The notes below the pieces were generated by a model. That model was not told the DNA's origin. It made no database searches and was given only the letters and a program-made list of their open reading frames with translations. The position numbers were made by a program, and so were the translations under genes. Of a stretch of DNA of 6,364 bases, positions 5,442-6,364 are shown piece by piece (positions within the stretch are counted from its first letter, which is position 1; every line of letters starts with the position of its first letter). The DNA comes from CAYUYM01 sp964449305 (lineage in GTDB: Bacteria; Bacteroidota; Ignavibacteria; SZUA-365; CAYQST01): NCBI GenBank assembly GCA_964449305.1, contig CAYUYM010000194.1, positions 1 through 6,364 of the forward strand. Reading direction: 5' to 3'.

Positions 5442-6247
5442 AAGCCCCGGATTTTCCAGCCGTCAACGGTCATGCCATAGCGTACCACGGCGACGAGCGA
5501 CCCCGATTCCTTCGCCCGGGTCAGGGGGATGGCGGCATCGAAGCCGTTGATGGACCACGTCTGCGGCACAAACTCGGCCTCCGAATCCAGCGACATATCG
5601 GGCAGAACAGCATCGGACAGCCAGCCGGCCAGGAGCTCCCTCCCCGCATCAGCACGGTCGGCAAGGGCATCCACCGTTGTACGGGTGAAATACTGCAGGA
5701 GGTCGTCGCGTACATCGGCGCGCATGCCACGATCACCGCGCCGCGCCGAGGCAAGGAATTCGGCGAGCACTTCAGCCGCGGCTTCCACCATCTCGAACTG
5801 ATCCTCCGGTTCCGGAATGGAAAGCACCTCGATGGAATTGACCACGGCATCCGATGTTGTGATGCTCAGCCACAGGTGCCCGCCGGGGTACTGTGTCGTA
5901 TCCATCCCCTCGAAGGCAAAGACAAAGCGCGTGTCCGTGGAATCGATGATCTCGATGCGTGACGGAGGACGCGACTGGTTGAACTGCGAGCGCATGTAGG
6001 AGATGTCGCCGGCGTTCAAGCCGACAGCAATATCCTCCGGAGGATTGAGATCGTTCGTGGCATCGGAGATCCACAACACGAAGCGAATGGCCGTGGATGC
6101 CGCCTTTGCGAGCTCGCCATGCGCGCCAAGTGTGTCCAAGTGCGACACACCCGCGGCCCCGGAGTCCTGTTTCGATCCGCATGACACAAGAAGCGCGAGA
6201 GAGGTGAGGAGAAGAGAAAGGCGGAGGGGGGGTGGCACGTGGTGCAT
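5438..6247 (-). CDS. Putative lipoprotein of unknown function
   Basis: A 269-residue protein with a lipoprotein signal: short n-region with Arg9, hydrophobic core LSLLLTSLALL (10-20), and lipobox LVSC with the lipidated Cys23, followed by GSKQDSG. The rest is soluble and acidic, with no motif I can name. A helical region (EMVEAAAEVLAEFLASARRGD, then a YFTRTTVDAL stretch) precedes a C-terminal beta-like part ending VAVVRYGMTVDGWKIRGF, a pattern seen at the end of NTF2-like or immunity-type domains, which is only a loose resemblance. The start at 6247 gives the cleanest signal peptide; ATG 6274 in the same frame adds nine residues and is possible, while 6337 lies within the tandem repeat and is unlikely. 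No SD is evident at either. It is convergent with the CapA-like gene, sharing TTAG at 5438-5441. Confidence 0.72.
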   Translation of the reverse strand: MHHVPPPLRLSLLLTSLALLVSCGSKQDSGAAGVSHLDTLGAHGELAKAASTAIRFVLWISDATNDLNPPEDIAVGLNAGDISYMRSQFNQSRPPSRIEIIDSTDTRFVFAFEGMDTTQYPGGHLWLSITTSDAVVNSIEVLSIPEPEDQFEMVEAAAEVLAEFLASARRGDRGMRADVRDDLLQYFTRTTVDALADRADAGRELLAGWLSDAVLPDMSLDSEAEFVPQTWSINGFDAAIPLTRAKESGSLVAVVRYGMTVDGWKIRGF

Positions 6248-6310
6248 GTGAGGGTGGTGGGGGCTATCGCGCATGCAAGGTACAAAAAAGGAACGTGAAT
6301 CTTGACGAAG

Positions 6311-6364
6311 CGTGACACCTCCCGTGGTGCGTGACACCTCCCGTGGTGCGTGACACCTCCCGTG
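6311..6364. repeat. 19-bp tandem direct repeats, cut by the right window edge
   Basis: The unit CGTGACACCTCCCGTGGTG occurs at 6311-6329 and 6330-6348 without a mismatch, and its first 16 bases follow at 6349-6364, where the window ends. The array therefore continues or ends outside the view. It lies upstream of the lipoprotein gene. The 19-nt period is not a multiple of three. No open frame of recognisable character uses it. Confidence 0.9.

Noticed and set aside
6248..6337. Longer N-terminus of the lipoprotein
   Set aside because: The extension to 6337 begins inside the tandem repeat and would bury the lipoprotein signal about 50 residues in. ATG 6274 remains possible but is not preferred.
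6311..6364. Iteron origin of replication
   Set aside because: The 19-bp period is in the iteron range, but no rep gene, DnaA box or AT-rich region is visible here; only a tandem repeat can be claimed.

Overview
The window is a GC-rich bacterial chromosomal segment with eight genes, one of them cut by the left edge. The organism cannot be named from the sequence. Several starts have no clear Shine-Dalgarno (SD) site (small membrane protein, M23 protease, CapA-like protein, lipoprotein). One upstream region holds a TAnnTTTG-like promoter box. Both would fit a Bacteroidota/Chlorobi-group bacterium (for example an Ignavibacteria/Kapabacteria-like lineage), but this is a guess. No rRNA, tRNA, CRISPR array, transposase or phage gene was seen, and no gene-free stretch exceeds about 300 bases.

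Left region (1-1320): a leftward pair encodes a FetA-like ATPase and the start of a FetB-like permease (putative iron exporter), overlapping by ATGA. Its upstream gap carries a palindromic repeat with two GACCTTAAGGTC cores 31 bp apart. A rightward gene for a 100-residue single-pass membrane protein of unknown function follows.

Middle region (1312-2400): a long interrupted inverted repeat separates that small gene from a leftward two-gene operon. The operon encodes a UPF0251/DUF134 DNA-binding protein with an added Cys4 zinc-ribbon-like segment and His-rich tail, then a NifX/NafY-type (Nitro_FeMo-Co, MTH1175-like) protein, again with an ATGA overlap. Just upstream are two overlapping palindromes, CCAATATTGG and TTGGCATATGCCAA, a likely operator for the DUF134 protein.

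Right region (2502-5441): a compact rightward operon encodes an M23 peptidase with a Csd3/OapA-like middle domain, a class I SAM-dependent methyltransferase and a CapA-family (PGA_cap) metallophosphatase-like exported protein. The first two overlap by GTGA and the third starts 4 nt after the second, which suggests cell-envelope work with translational coupling. A second copy of the palindromic repeat lies inside the CapA-like gene, in frame, between the signal/anchor segment and the catalytic domain. A convergent lipoprotein gene overlaps the end of this operon by 4 nt. The right edge holds three (the last cut) 19-bp tandem repeats.

The most notable observation is the repeat family: two copies with the same 12-19-12 layout but different palindromic cores (TTAA centre in the intergenic copy, TATA centre in the coding copy). 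The coding copy is read through without a stop. It resembles in concept the protein-inserted palindromic elements known from Rickettsia.
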